In this document: positions 37,901 to 45,675 of the stretch, in pieces | Position numbering within the stretch: position 1 is the first letter of the stretch | How the letters are laid out: each line of letters starts with the position of its first letter | Assembly (NCBI GenBank): GCA_965220425.1 | Contig: OZ244830.1 | Span: 744,001-808,000 of the forward strand | Length of the DNA stretch: 64,000 bases | From: Azophilus sp965220425 | GTDB taxonomy: Bacteria > Pseudomonadota > Gammaproteobacteria > Pseudomonadales > Azotimanducaceae | Direction of reading: 5' to 3' | Notes under the pieces: generated by a model | What the model saw: the letters and a program-made list of their open reading frames with translations, nothing else | What the model was told of the DNA's origin: nothing | The model's database searches: none | Made by a program: the position numbers and the translations under genes

Positions 37901-40900
37901 TCTTTCCAGCGTGAACATCGGCACCTTCGAAAGCGCGACGACGAGCTACGCGGGAAACGTCGAGCACGATGTGGCGAGCACCACAGTAACGGCGACGGCA
38001 ACGGATTCCTCGGCGACGGTGGCCATCACCGATGCACAGGGGACGACGGAGGGCACGTCACGTGCGGTCACCCTGACGGTGGGTCAGACCGACATCTCGG
38101 TGACGGTGACGGCGGAGGACGGCCAGACGACAGCGACCTACACGGTGGCGGTGACGCGAGCGGAGGCGCCGTCCGACGATGCGATGCTGAGTGCGCTGAC
38201 GCTCGCCAACGTCGACATCGGCACGTTCGACAGCGCGACGACCAGCTACACAGCAGACGTCGAGCACGACGTTGCGAGCACGACGGTGACGGCCACGACG
38301 ACGGATACGGCCGCGAGCGTGGCGATCACGGATTTCGAGGGGACGACGCAGGGTGCTTCGCGCACGGTGAACCTGGCAGTCGGCCAGAACGACATTGCGG
38401 TCACGGTAACGGCGGCGGACGGGCAGACGACGCTCACTTACACGGTTGCCGTGGCGCGCGCTGCATCGGACGACGCGGCGCTGAGCGCGCTCGCACTGTC
38501 CGGTGTGGACATCGGGACGTTCGACCCGGCGACCACGGGCTACGCGGCGGCGGTGGCCGAGGCAGTATCGAGCACGACGGTAACGGCGACACCGTCGGAC
38601 GGCGAAGCTAGCGTGACCATCACGGACACGGACGGCAGCGCCGCGGACACCACGCGGGACGTGGCGCTGGCCTACGGCGCAAACACGGTGACTGTCGAGG
38701 TAACGGCGGCGGACGGCGAGACGACGAAGGCGTACACGGTGACGGTGACGCGCGAGTACACGGTGCCGACGGCGACGATCACGGCGACGACGAGCCCGGT
38801 GTCGGAAGGAACGGACGCGTCGTTCAAGGTGAGCCTGGACAAGGCGGCGAAGGACGCGCTGACGGTGGCCGTGTCGGTTTCGGAGAGCGGCGACGCGCTG
38901 TCCGGGAGCGGGTCATCGGTGGCGATCGCGAAGGGGGAGGTGGAAGCGACGCTTACCGTCGGCACGGTGGACGACAGCGTTGTGGAGGAGGCCAGCACGG
39001 TGACCGCCGCCCTGGCGGCGGGCGACGGCTACGCGGTCGGGACGGCGGACTCGGCGGAGGTGGTCGTGGAGGACGACGACGCGGCGACGTTCGCGGTGGT
39101 GGCCGCCTCGGAGACGATCGAGGAAGGGGACGCCACGACGGTGACGGTGTCGGTGGCGAACGGGGTGTCGTTCGCGACGGACCAGACGGTGACGCTGACG
39201 GCATCGGGGACGGCGGCGTCCGACGACTACGCGCTGAGCCCGACGTCGATGACGCTGGCGGCGGGCAACGCCTCGGTGTCGGCGACGCTGACGGCGACGG
39301 ACGACGAGGCCGAGGAGCAGGACGAGACGGTGACGGTGTCGGCGAGCCACGGCGGCACGGAGATCGGCACGGCGACGGTCACGATCGCGGCGAACGACGC
39401 TGCGCTCTCGGACGACGCGACGCTGTCCGCGCTGACGCTGTCGGGCGTCGACATCGGCACGTTCGATGCGGCGACAACGGACTACGCGGTCGACGTGGCG
39501 CACGACGTGGAGAGGACCACGGTGACGGCGACGCCGAACGACGCCGACGCGACCGTGGTGATCCAGGACGCGGACGGGACCACGCCGGGCACCGCGCGCG
39601 ACGTCGAGCTCGACCACGGGAAGAACACGGTCACGGCGACGGTGACGGCGGCGGACGACGTGACGACGACCGCCTACACGGTGACGGTCACGCGGCCGCG
39701 GCCGCCGCTGACGGCGAGCCTGCACCAAGTGCCGGCGCGGCACGACGGCACCAGCGACATCGAGTTTGAACTGCGCTTCAGCGAGGAGATCGCGCTCAGC
39801 TACGTCACGCTGAAGGCGGCGTACCAGAACCAGGTGGACGGGGGGACGCTGCTCTATACCCGGCGCGCGGCGCCACCCGGCAACGTGCGCTGGCGTGTCG
39901 GAGTGAAGCCCTCGGACGATGGAGCCGTGGTTGCCACGCTGCCGGGCAAGCGCCCGTGCGGCACCACGGGGGCGATATGCGCCGCCGACGGCCGGATGCT
40001 GTCGAACAGCCCCGTGGCGAGGATCCCCGGACCGTTGCCGATGGTCTCTATCGGGTCGGACGGCTCGTCGGTGTCGGAGGGCACGGCGGCGGCGTTCACG
40101 CTGACGCGCACGGAGGACGCGGCGGGCGAACTGACGGTGGCGGTGACGGTGGCGGAGACCGGCGCGATGGTGGCGGGGAACGCACCCGCGGAGGCGACGT
40201 TCGCGGCGGGTGCGACGACGGCGGCCCTGAGCGTGGCCACGGACAACGACGCGGTGGCGGAGACGTCGAGCACGGTGACGGCGGCGGTTGCGGCGGGCAC
40301 CGGCTACGCCGTATCGGCGGACGCCGGCTCGGCGGAAGTGGTGGTCGAGGACGACGATGCGGCGACGTTTGCGGTGGGGCTGTCGCCGGCAACCCTGGCC
40401 GAGGGCGCGAGCGCGACCCTGACGGTGTCGATCACGAACGGCGTCACGTTCGCGGAGGCGCAGACGATCGAAGTCGCCGCGTCGGGCACCGCGTCGGCGT
40501 CGGACTATGCGCTGTCGGCGGACGGGGACGTGCTGACCGTGCCGTACGCACTGACCCTGGCGGCGGGCGCGGCGGCGACCACGGCGACATTGTCGGCGAC
40601 GGACGACGCCGAGACGGAGGCGGAGGAGACGCTGACGCTGACGGCGAGCCACGGCGGGACGGAGATCGGCGCGGCGACGGCGACGATCCCGGCCAACGAC
40701 ACTGCGCTCTCGGACGACGCGACTCTGTCCGCTCTGACCCTGTCGGGGCTCGACATCGGGACGTTCGACGCGGCGACGACCGACTACGCGGCGACGGCGG
40801 CGGAGACGGTGGCGCGGTCGACGGTGACGGCGACGCCGACGGACGCCGACGCGGGCGTGGTGATCCAGGACGCGGACGGGACCACGTCGGGCACCGCGCG

Positions 40901-43337
40901 CGATGTCGAGTTGGTCTACGGGAAGAACACGGTCAGGGCGACGGTGACCGCGGCGGACGGAGAGACGACGAAGGCGTACACGGTGACGGTGACGCGCGAG
41001 TACACGGTGCCGACGGCGACGGTGGCGGCGACGACGAGCCCGGTGTCGGAAGGGACGGACGCGTCGTTCAAGGTGAGCCTGGACAAGGCGGCGAAGGACG
41101 CGCTGACGGTGGGCGTGTCGGTGTCGGAGAGCGGCGACGCGCTGTCCGGAAGCGGGTCGTCGGTGGCGATCGCGAAGGGGGAGACGGAGGCGACGCTTAC
41201 CGTCGGCACGGTGGACGACAGCGTTGTGGAAGAGGCCAGCACGGTGACCGCCGCCCTGGCGGCGGGCGACGGCTACGCGGTCGGGACGGCGGGCTCGGCG
41301 GAGGTGGTCGTAGAGGACGACGACGCGGCGACGTTCGCGGTGGCGGCTGGCTCGGACACGATCGAGGAAGGGGACGCCACGACGGTGACGGTGACGGTGG
41401 CGAACGGGGTGACGTTCGCGACGGACCAAACGGTGACGCTGACGGCATCGGGGACGGCGGCGTCCGACGACTACGCGCTGAGCCCGACATCGCTGACGCT
41501 GGCGGCGGGCGACGCCTCGGTGTCGGCGACGCTGACGGCGACGGACGACGAGGCCGAGGAGCAGGACGAGACGGTGACGGTGTCGGCGAGCCACGGCGGC
41601 ACGGAGATCGGCACGGCGACGGTGACGATCGCGGCCAACGACGCTGCGCTCTCGGACGACGCGACGCTGTCCGCGCTGACGCTGTCGGGCGTCGACATCG
41701 GCACGTTCGATGCAGAGACGACGGACTACGCGGCGGACGTGGCGCACGACGTGGAGAGCACGACGGTGACCGCGACGCCGAACGCCGACGACGCGACCGT
41801 GACGATCTCGGACGTGGACGGGAGCACGGCTGGAACGACGCGGACCACGCGGCTGGCGGAGGGCGCGAACGCTATTGGCGCCGCGGTGACGGCGGCGGAC
41901 GGCGAGACCACGGCCACGTACACCGTGGCGGTGACCCGTGCGGCTGCGGACCCCGCGACCTGGGGCGAACGGCTGCCGGGGAAGGACATCGACCTGTCCG
42001 CCGCGGACCGCCCGCGCGGCCTGGGGTCGGACGGCGAGACGGTGTGGGCGGCAGACTGGGACACGTCGGCTGTCGTCGCCTATGCGCTGGCGGACGGGGC
42101 GCGCCGGGAGGCCCGGGACTTCGGGCTGGGCTCGTTCCTGGTGACGGCGCTGTACACGGACGGCGAGACGTTGTGGGCGGCGGACTACCAAGGCGGCGTG
42201 TACGCGTACCGGCTGTCGGACGGCGAACGGCTTGAAGCCAGCGATCTCGACGAGGAGACGATGGCGGAAGCGGGCAACGGCCGTCCGGCGGGCCTGTGGT
42301 CGGACGGCGCGACGATGTGGGTGGCGGACCAGTCGGACAGGCACGTGTACGCGTACCGGCTATCCGACGGAGCCCGCGAGAGCGGCAAGGAGTTCGCCCT
42401 GATCGTCGGCGACGTCGAGCATATGACGCCGTTCGGGCTGTGGTCCGACGGCGAGACCGTGCTGGCGACGGACTGGCTGCAGGGTATCGTGCGCGGCTAT
42501 GTACTGGCCGGGGGCGCACGGCGGAGCGGCAACGATATCGGCGCGAATGCGACGGCGAACGACTACGCGGCTGGAGTGTGGTCGGACGGCGAGACGCTGT
42601 GGGTGGTGGACGAGTACGAACAGAAGGCGTACGCGTACGCAGCGCCAGGACTACGCAAGCCGCCGAATGAGTCGGGGACTGTGCTGCCGCGCCTGACGAG
42701 CCACGCGACGGTGGTGCCGAGCGGGATGGCGGCTGGGCGGCCGGTATCGATCCCGGACCCCGGCCTACGCGGTCGGATCGCGGCGGCACTGGGGAAGCGC
42801 GACGAGGACCCCATCGGCGTGGAGGAACTGGCGGCGCTGGTCGTGCTGGATGCGCGGAGGGCGGGCGTGACGGACCTGGCAGGGATCGAGCATGCGGTCA
42901 ACTTGGAGGGCCTGGACCTCGGCGACAACCCGCTAGCGGACCTGCGGCCGCTGTCGTCGCTCCCCGCGTTGCGGCGGCTGAATCTCGACGGGACAGAGGC
43001 AGACCTGTGGGAACTGGCGGCGCTTGGCGGATTGAAAGAGCTGTCGCTGCGCAACAACGGCCTGGACGACGTCTGGGCGTTCTCGTCGATGAACGGGCTC
43101 GAGGTGCTGGACCTCGCGGAGAACCGGATCGACGACGTGGCCGCGCTCGCGGCGCTGGCGAATCTGCGCGTTCTGGACGTCAGCGGGAATCGCTTGGCGG
43201 AGCTGTCGCCGCTGGCCGGGCTCGAGAGGCTGCGCGAACTACACGTGGGCGGCAACCTCATCGAAGACTTCTCACCGCTGGCGGAACGGGCCGGACTTCG
43301 GGTGTTCGAAGCTGAGGACCAGCAATGGGGCGATTAG
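31965..43337 (+). CDS. Giant secreted protein: two sulfatase domains, beta-sandwich repeats, propeller-like segments and LRR
   Basis: About 3790 residues, with an N-terminal signal-like segment (GVLAAATTFAVFAASAAG). Residues about 67-500 form a sulfatase domain in which the formylglycine position is Ser (SSASR at 117-121), the metal pair is DG instead of DD, and DNG has become DRG; it may be inactive. After a Calx-beta-like linker, a second sulfatase domain (about 673-1120) keeps CSASR (Cys723), MVDDLGYGD and VGDNGG. At least ten cadherin-like beta-sandwich repeats follow (DATLSALTLSGVDIGTF type), mixed with Calx-beta-like units. Two propeller-like segments come near 1532-1763 and 3330-3562 (repeats of LWSDGTTVWAAD), and the C-terminus is internalin-like LRR. 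Frame is open from TTG 31821; ATG 31965 best fits the signal. It probably binds and desulfates extracellular polysaccharide. Confidence 0.8.
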   Translation: MFRRHEFEPGPRYCRSGVRVRGVLAAATTFAVFAASAAGVGELAGKRGSGPTDANANTGEVLGQPTEPPNVIVITVDGLGHADLGHNGGTDVATPNMDALAGDGVVFANGYTVQPTSSASRAGLLSGRHPARYGLEENLAFSLSDSAQAMPRSVRMIQEDLQAAGYDTALVGKWHLGAAAGKREPRKRGFSYFFGFPGEGHDYWRTDAAALADQYLVPLVANRLRVGIDDYLTDVLTDKAIKFVERERDGSFFLQLAYSAPQAPLQAPEELLAKYAGEADEARRNYLAMVDALDGNIGRLLEGLDDAGLRDDTLIFLVGDRGASAAADGGGLRGDGAGFDERDIRIPFLASWPSRWPSDVRYEPMVSSLDIAATILSMAGVARAVTAPALDGVDLDRHVRGEVTEAPHEALFWRRSTTGGFAVRAGGMKLVRNHRDDVTALFDLTTDPGETVDLARDNADVWNALAARWTAWNAGNSMGNLYPDAETYDAARADFFADYAAARLQAAEDAAFRIGSFAQQEVPAAGEDGVGTGEESGATASAEAAFTVSFSDTAIGEDETATLTVETTEGGTTESDRVVGLAVFGTASANDYRLLGTDGQPLALPYRVIVPAGSTAASATLKALPDDDDEALETVLVKARLDGRSLGVAALAIGAAEEADLPTQGTPLAAPAEPPNVIVIMVDDLGYGDLGVTGAADIDTPSIDRLAAEGIFFPSGYSAHAVCSASRAALLTGRHGARFRFEGNLAASPFDTHSGLAATETTLAQRLRGAGYGTGVVGKWHLGSAEPFLPRNHGFDEFFGFLRGDHDYWRTRGGPGGVSAPLIDDETTHDLDGEYLTDVLTAKAIEFVEARASEPFLLYLAYNAPHAPLQAPETSLQKYAHVVDEGRRHYLAMVDVLDANVGRLLDALEASGLRDDTLIFFVGDNGGATEAGADNGVLTGSKGSLWEGGIRVPFVASWPARWPQGVRFDPMVSNLDIAATAMAMTGVSAATGPTLDGANLDPFVRGERVDAPHEALFWRWGKDYAVRSGDMKLVGSGSSARLYDLGGDPEETTDLMPRMADKANQLGTVWNDWNDRNQSGTVTVGLKDYRAELRRWQLAVERETRLAAGDDPIRIGVAPTEDATLKALTLSGVDVEPLYDPETTVYAGTSAWSGTRTTVTATPPDSGAGVVIADADGSTSGTTRDVMLRRGTNTITATVTAADGEKTTAYTVIVTHPPPPPAATVAVVSESVDEGAPASFTVRLDRPAKSALEVAVSVAETGAMLSGTASTVAIAAEESSATLAVTTDDDLVVEADSTVTATLGAGTGYVLGAATSADVVVVDNDSRFAVGVDPAEIEEGGTSTVTVSIANGLTFASPQTVTLVATGTAVPADYTLSPTALAIEAGGTSAAAVLTATDDPDAEDSETVTVTASHGGATVGSAVLTILDSDGPPSDDASLKALELTDIGLAFDSGTTAYAVDVPGPLAWTTVTATPNYRHATVAIGDAGGTTSGRTRTTSLAEGENEIRIVVTAQDGETTTTYTVTVTRAELAWGERRPDRDLDLSAADRPRGLWSDGTTVWAADWGAGEALAYELASGDRHGSRDITLGSYLTMTITSDGDTLWAADSAGGVYAYRLSDGERLAEDDLDGDAMAEAGNARPAGLWTDGETLWVADHDDGYVYAYAVADGTRQSGEEFSLRADDGTAYLRPLGLYSDGRTVLASDWSAGAVRAFRASDGARLSDLDIDGVASANDTASGLWSDGNTLWVVDEFEQKAYAYAVAMASTEPASDDATLRALTLSGIGIGTFGRATTTYSAAVEHGVSKTTVTVAPTDSSATVAITDSQGTTHGTSREVELAVGETEIGIAVSAADGETAATYTVTVTRAAPASTDATLASLTLSGIDIGTFDATTSSYAAAVAHGLSSTTVTATPTDSSAAVAITDSQGTTQGTSRNVNLAVGQTDISVTVTAEDGDTTATYAVAVTRASPPSNDATLSSLNLSSVNIGTFESATTSYAGNVEHDVASTTVTATATDSSATVAITDAQGTTEGTSRAVTLTVGQTDISVTVTAEDGQTTATYTVAVTRAEAPSDDAMLSALTLANVDIGTFDSATTSYTADVEHDVASTTVTATTTDTAASVAITDFEGTTQGASRTVNLAVGQNDIAVTVTAADGQTTLTYTVAVARAASDDAALSALALSGVDIGTFDPATTGYAAAVAEAVSSTTVTATPSDGEASVTITDTDGSAADTTRDVALAYGANTVTVEVTAADGETTKAYTVTVTREYTVPTATITATTSPVSEGTDASFKVSLDKAAKDALTVAVSVSESGDALSGSGSSVAIAKGEVEATLTVGTVDDSVVEEASTVTAALAAGDGYAVGTADSAEVVVEDDDAATFAVVAASETIEEGDATTVTVSVANGVSFATDQTVTLTASGTAASDDYALSPTSMTLAAGNASVSATLTATDDEAEEQDETVTVSASHGGTEIGTATVTIAANDAALSDDATLSALTLSGVDIGTFDAATTDYAVDVAHDVERTTVTATPNDADATVVIQDADGTTPGTARDVELDHGKNTVTATVTAADDVTTTAYTVTVTRPRPPLTASLHQVPARHDGTSDIEFELRFSEEIALSYVTLKAAYQNQVDGGTLLYTRRAAPPGNVRWRVGVKPSDDGAVVATLPGKRPCGTTGAICAADGRMLSNSPVARIPGPLPMVSIGSDGSSVSEGTAAAFTLTRTEDAAGELTVAVTVAETGAMVAGNAPAEATFAAGATTAALSVATDNDAVAETSSTVTAAVAAGTGYAVSADAGSAEVVVEDDDAATFAVGLSPATLAEGASATLTVSITNGVTFAEAQTIEVAASGTASASDYALSADGDVLTVPYALTLAAGAAATTATLSATDDAETEAEETLTLTASHGGTEIGAATATIPANDTALSDDATLSALTLSGLDIGTFDAATTDYAATAAETVARSTVTATPTDADAGVVIQDADGTTSGTARDVELVYGKNTVRATVTAADGETTKAYTVTVTREYTVPTATVAATTSPVSEGTDASFKVSLDKAAKDALTVGVSVSESGDALSGSGSSVAIAKGETEATLTVGTVDDSVVEEASTVTAALAAGDGYAVGTAGSAEVVVEDDDAATFAVAAGSDTIEEGDATTVTVTVANGVTFATDQTVTLTASGTAASDDYALSPTSLTLAAGDASVSATLTATDDEAEEQDETVTVSASHGGTEIGTATVTIAANDAALSDDATLSALTLSGVDIGTFDAETTDYAADVAHDVESTTVTATPNADDATVTISDVDGSTAGTTRTTRLAEGANAIGAAVTAADGETTATYTVAVTRAAADPATWGERLPGKDIDLSAADRPRGLGSDGETVWAADWDTSAVVAYALADGARREARDFGLGSFLVTALYTDGETLWAADYQGGVYAYRLSDGERLEASDLDEETMAEAGNGRPAGLWSDGATMWVADQSDRHVYAYRLSDGARESGKEFALIVGDVEHMTPFGLWSDGETVLATDWLQGIVRGYVLAGGARRSGNDIGANATANDYAAGVWSDGETLWVVDEYEQKAYAYAAPGLRKPPNESGTVLPRLTSHATVVPSGMAAGRPVSIPDPGLRGRIAAALGKRDEDPIGVEELAALVVLDARRAGVTDLAGIEHAVNLEGLDLGDNPLADLRPLSSLPALRRLNLDGTEADLWELAALGGLKELSLRNNGLDDVWAFSSMNGLEVLDLAENRIDDVAALAALANLRVLDVSGNRLAELSPLAGLERLRELHVGGNLIEDFSPLAERAGLRVFEAEDQQWGD
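38707..39520 (+). repeat. Internal duplication in the giant gene, copy 1
   Basis: About 815 bp here are nearly identical, with a constant offset of about 2245 bp, to 40951-41760. The block encodes one cadherin-like end, two Calx-beta-like units and the start of the next beta-sandwich repeat. Synonymous sites are also largely conserved, so the duplication is recent or kept alike by gene conversion. Confidence 0.8.
40951..41760 (+). repeat. Internal duplication in the giant gene, copy 2
   Basis: Second copy of the block at 38707-39520, in frame and in the same direction. Recombination between the two would remove or add about 748 residues without changing the reading frame. Confidence 0.8.
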
Positions 43338-43357
43338 TGAAGGCGAGCACGGGGACT

Positions 43358-43660
43358 ATGACGATTATGGACTTAGGCCCCGATAAAGGGACTCATTTGC
43401 CTACTCTCCAAGAGCGTATTGAGTTGATAGTGGGGGAGAAACTTTGCTGCTCGCGGGCGTGGCTGGTGCGCTTCGGGCGCACGGCGGCGGGCCACGCCGC
43501 GGATGCGATTGGCGCGCGCTTCGGGGAGGGCGGCGGCGGCTCGCACGCGACGTTCGCCGGGCTGCGGTTGTGGGGCGCCGGCAGGGCCGACGGGGCCGGA
43601 GCGCCCTCCCCGGCCGCGTCGGGCTGCGCGCCCGCGCCGGTACGCGCGGCGGCGCGCTAG
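43358..43660 (+). CDS. Possible small HTH-like protein, perhaps the N-terminal half of a broken repressor
   Basis: A 100-residue frame starting 21 bases after the giant gene. Residues 10-55 (LPTLQERIELIVGEKL, then SRAWLVRFGRTAAGHAADAI) have the look of a helix-turn-helix region. The C-terminal part is Ala/Gly-rich and looks untranslated. The S24-like domain follows 19 bases later in another frame, so the two may once have been one phage-type repressor separated by a frameshift. Confidence 0.35.
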   Translation: MTIMDLGPDKGTHLPTLQERIELIVGEKLCCSRAWLVRFGRTAAGHAADAIGARFGEGGGGSHATFAGLRLWGAGRADGAGAPSPAASGCAPAPVRAAAR

Positions 43661-43679
43661 CGACCCGCGAGGCCCGGTT

Positions 43680-43961
43680 GTGTACGGCCTAGAGACGTTC
43701 ATCGAGAGGGTCGAGGACGACGCCATGGCGCCGCGCATCTCGCGCGGCGACTTCGTCTACGTCGATCCCGACGAGCCGGCGGTGGACGGCAGCGTCGTGC
43801 TGTTCCGGTACGGGGAGGCGGCGGTGGTCCGGCTGCTGGTCGTCGAGGGCGGGCGGCGCGCGTTGCGCGCCCTCGACGAGGGGTACGCGGAGATCGTCGT
43901 CGACGCGGACAACGAGACGGGCATCCGCGGCGTGGCGGTGTTCGTCGGGCGCGGGGTCTGA
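43680..43961 (+). CDS. S24/LexA-like domain protein with altered catalytic residues
   Basis: The 93-residue frame aligns with the C-terminal domain of LexA/CI-type repressors: ERVEDDAMAPRISRGDFVYVDP, then GSVVLFRYGEAAVVRLLV. The catalytic Ser of the SM-P motif is Ala here (DAMAP) and the catalytic Lys position reads Arg, so self-cleavage is unlikely. It starts at GTG 43680 or is the tail of a frameshifted gene. It lies between the giant gene and a strong inverted repeat. Confidence 0.5.
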   Translation: MYGLETFIERVEDDAMAPRISRGDFVYVDPDEPAVDGSVVLFRYGEAAVVRLLVVEGGRRALRALDEGYAEIVVDADNETGIRGVAVFVGRGV

Positions 43962-43968
43962 GGCGAAA

Positions 43969-44061
43969 GCCCCGTCACTACCGGGCCGGACGGCCCCGGA
44001 CACCTCGGCAGCGGAGCGGCGTGGCCGCTTGCCGATGCGGGGATTCCGGTAGTGACGGGGC
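43969..44061. repeat. 93-bp palindromic site with 16-bp perfect arms
   Basis: Arms gccccgtcactaccgg (43969-43984) and its exact inverse (44046-44061) enclose 61 bases with smaller inner pairs. It begins eight bases after a stop codon. No T-run follows the right arm. It could be a terminator-like hairpin or a recombination site; the integron attC core GTTRRRY is not present. 44062-44461 shows no gene. Confidence 0.65.
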
Positions 44062-44461
44062 GCTGAACCGGCCTGGAGCGCAGGCGCTTCACGGGCTGCT
44101 AAACATTCTCTGTCTGGTGCCGCCTTGGTGCCGGCGGTAGACTAGAGGGGTCTTGGCCCGCCCTGGGGCGGTGGGTCGGGAGCCATTGCGATCAGACCGG
44201 GAGACCGGACAGCCGGCGGGGGCGCGGCGAGCATTGCCTGGTCGCCGACGCCGAGGTGCCGCTTCCGGCATGCTAGCGCATTCTGGAGTCGCCGGGGAGA
44301 TGCGCCGGCATTGGGCACGGACGCGCCACGCGGCCGAAAGGCGACGGGGGCGAATCGAAAGGATGCACCATGCGGTCGTCAAAAATCCGGATCGCAGGGA
44401 CATCCAGACACGCGGCAGGCGGCGGCATCGCGAGACCTTCTGACGACTCGCGGGGCACGAC

Positions 44462-45063
44462 GGGTGCAAGCGTGCGATGTGGGCTGTAAGAAAGAACTCG
44501 CATTCGACCGATGCTTGCGATCGGTCGGTGCTGAGCGGAATCGCGGGTCACTACTCCGGTCATCCTCTTCGCACCCTGTTTCGTCCTCGCGGACGGCGCC
44601 GGCACTGATCTCGCGCTGTTCCTTTGTCAGTGGAACCTCTGCGACGCGTTTGCGCGTCTTCCCGTATTGTTCAGCCGTCTGCTGCGAATCGAGGCGTCTC
44701 GTTGGGTTACCTGCGGTCTGCCGATTGCGCTCCGGATGGGTCAGCCGGGATGCTGCTGAGTGGCCGCCTCTGGCGGCTGCGCCCGTTGGTTCAGCTGGGG
44801 TCATGCTGTGGCCGCACACGGTGGGCTCTTCCCGATGATTTGCATGGTGGGGAGGCCATGTCCGGGTCGCAGATCCCGGCGTCTGAACGCCCCGAGGGGC
44901 TAAAGTTGGTGCGGATCGTAATCGCCCCCGGGAAGCGGGGCAAGCAGCGTTTTCGGTTGTGCGCAGCGGCTGTTAGTCGCCAACTGTGCGCGAATCGCGG
45001 CAAAGCGAGCCCGGACGCTGGGAACAGGCGTCCGTCAGGACCCTTTCCCAGCGTCCGGGCGAG
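44462..45063 (+). repeat. Structured repeat element, copy B
   Basis: Homologue of copy A (28831-29454). It has the same taagaaag plus 8-bp stem hairpin (44505-44512/44520-44527), the same block ending cgcaccctgtttcgtcct, ggtcag/gttcag units, the block with gatcccggcgtctga (44872-44886), a short hairpin with different sequence (gccccgaggggc, 44889-44900), and a final hairpin with 15-bp perfect arms (45009-45023/45046-45060). It lies 115 bases beyond the 3' end of the recombinase module. Confidence 0.65.
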
Positions 45064-45177
45064 CAGCGGCTTCGACGAGGCTTCCGGCGGCATTCGGACA
45101 CCTTGCGCCAAGGGGGGCGCAATGAGGCGGCGCCGGACCGCGCCGACGGCAATCGCGGATTCGCCGCCGGTGCGCGG

Positions 45178-45675
45178 CTATCCGTCGAGCGCGCCGGGCA
45201 TCATGAAGCCGGCATGGCGCAGCGCGCGTGCGAGGCGGCCTTCGAGGTCGCCGAGGTTCTGCCGCGGCCGAGTGCGCAGCAGCGCGGCCTCGACGCGCAG
45301 CGCGAGATCGCGGTACGTGGCGCGGGACTCGCCCAGACGCTGGAGGGCGTTTCGCGCGCCGCGCAGACGTTCGCGCACCCGGGCGTTCCGTTCGCGGTCG
45401 CGGCGGCGGGTGGCGCGCTCCGCGTCGAGCGCCCTTCGGACGGCGTCCCGTTCGCGGATCACGGCAACGAGCTGGTCGCGTAGCGCCTGCTGCGCCGCGT
45501 CCGCCTCGGCCTTGCGGTCGTCGCGCTCGCCGAGCAGCTGGTGGTACTTGAGCAGGATTTCGCCGATGGCGTGGCCGCGGCTGCGGTCGTCCGGCCGGTA
45601 GTCGCGCCTGCCGCTCATGATCGAGTCGAGGACCTCGATCTGGATCTGGTTGAGGTGAATCGTGAGCGTGGTCAC
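45178..45675 (-). CDS. Coiled-coil protein of the recombinase module
   Basis: A 165-residue protein, mostly helical and charged, with a long coiled-coil stretch (LGERDDRKAEADAAQQALRD onwards). I do not recognise the family. The GTG start (45673-45675) overlaps the stop codon of the recombinase gene (GTGA), so the two are translated together. Transposons of the Tn554 type also pair tyrosine recombinases with a small coiled-coil protein, so a helper role in recombination is a fair inference. Confidence 0.6.
   Translation of the reverse strand: MTTLTIHLNQIQIEVLDSIMSGRRDYRPDDRSRGHAIGEILLKYHQLLGERDDRKAEADAAQQALRDQLVAVIRERDAVRRALDAERATRRRDRERNARVRERLRGARNALQRLGESRATYRDLALRVEAALLRTRPRQNLGDLEGRLARALRHAGFMMPGALDG

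Noticed and set aside
35300..42000. CRISPR-like array
   Set aside because: The regular repeats are protein-coding beta-sandwich repeats in frame, not short repeats with unique spacers.
38913..42344. Leftward 1143-codon open frame
   Set aside because: Arg/His-rich shadow of the GC-rich repeat region of the giant gene, with no fold-like pattern; only codon bias keeps it open.
28831..45063. Integron cassette array
   Set aside because: Tyrosine recombinases and folded sites are present, but there is no IntI-type signature and no RYYYAAC/GTTRRRY attC core.
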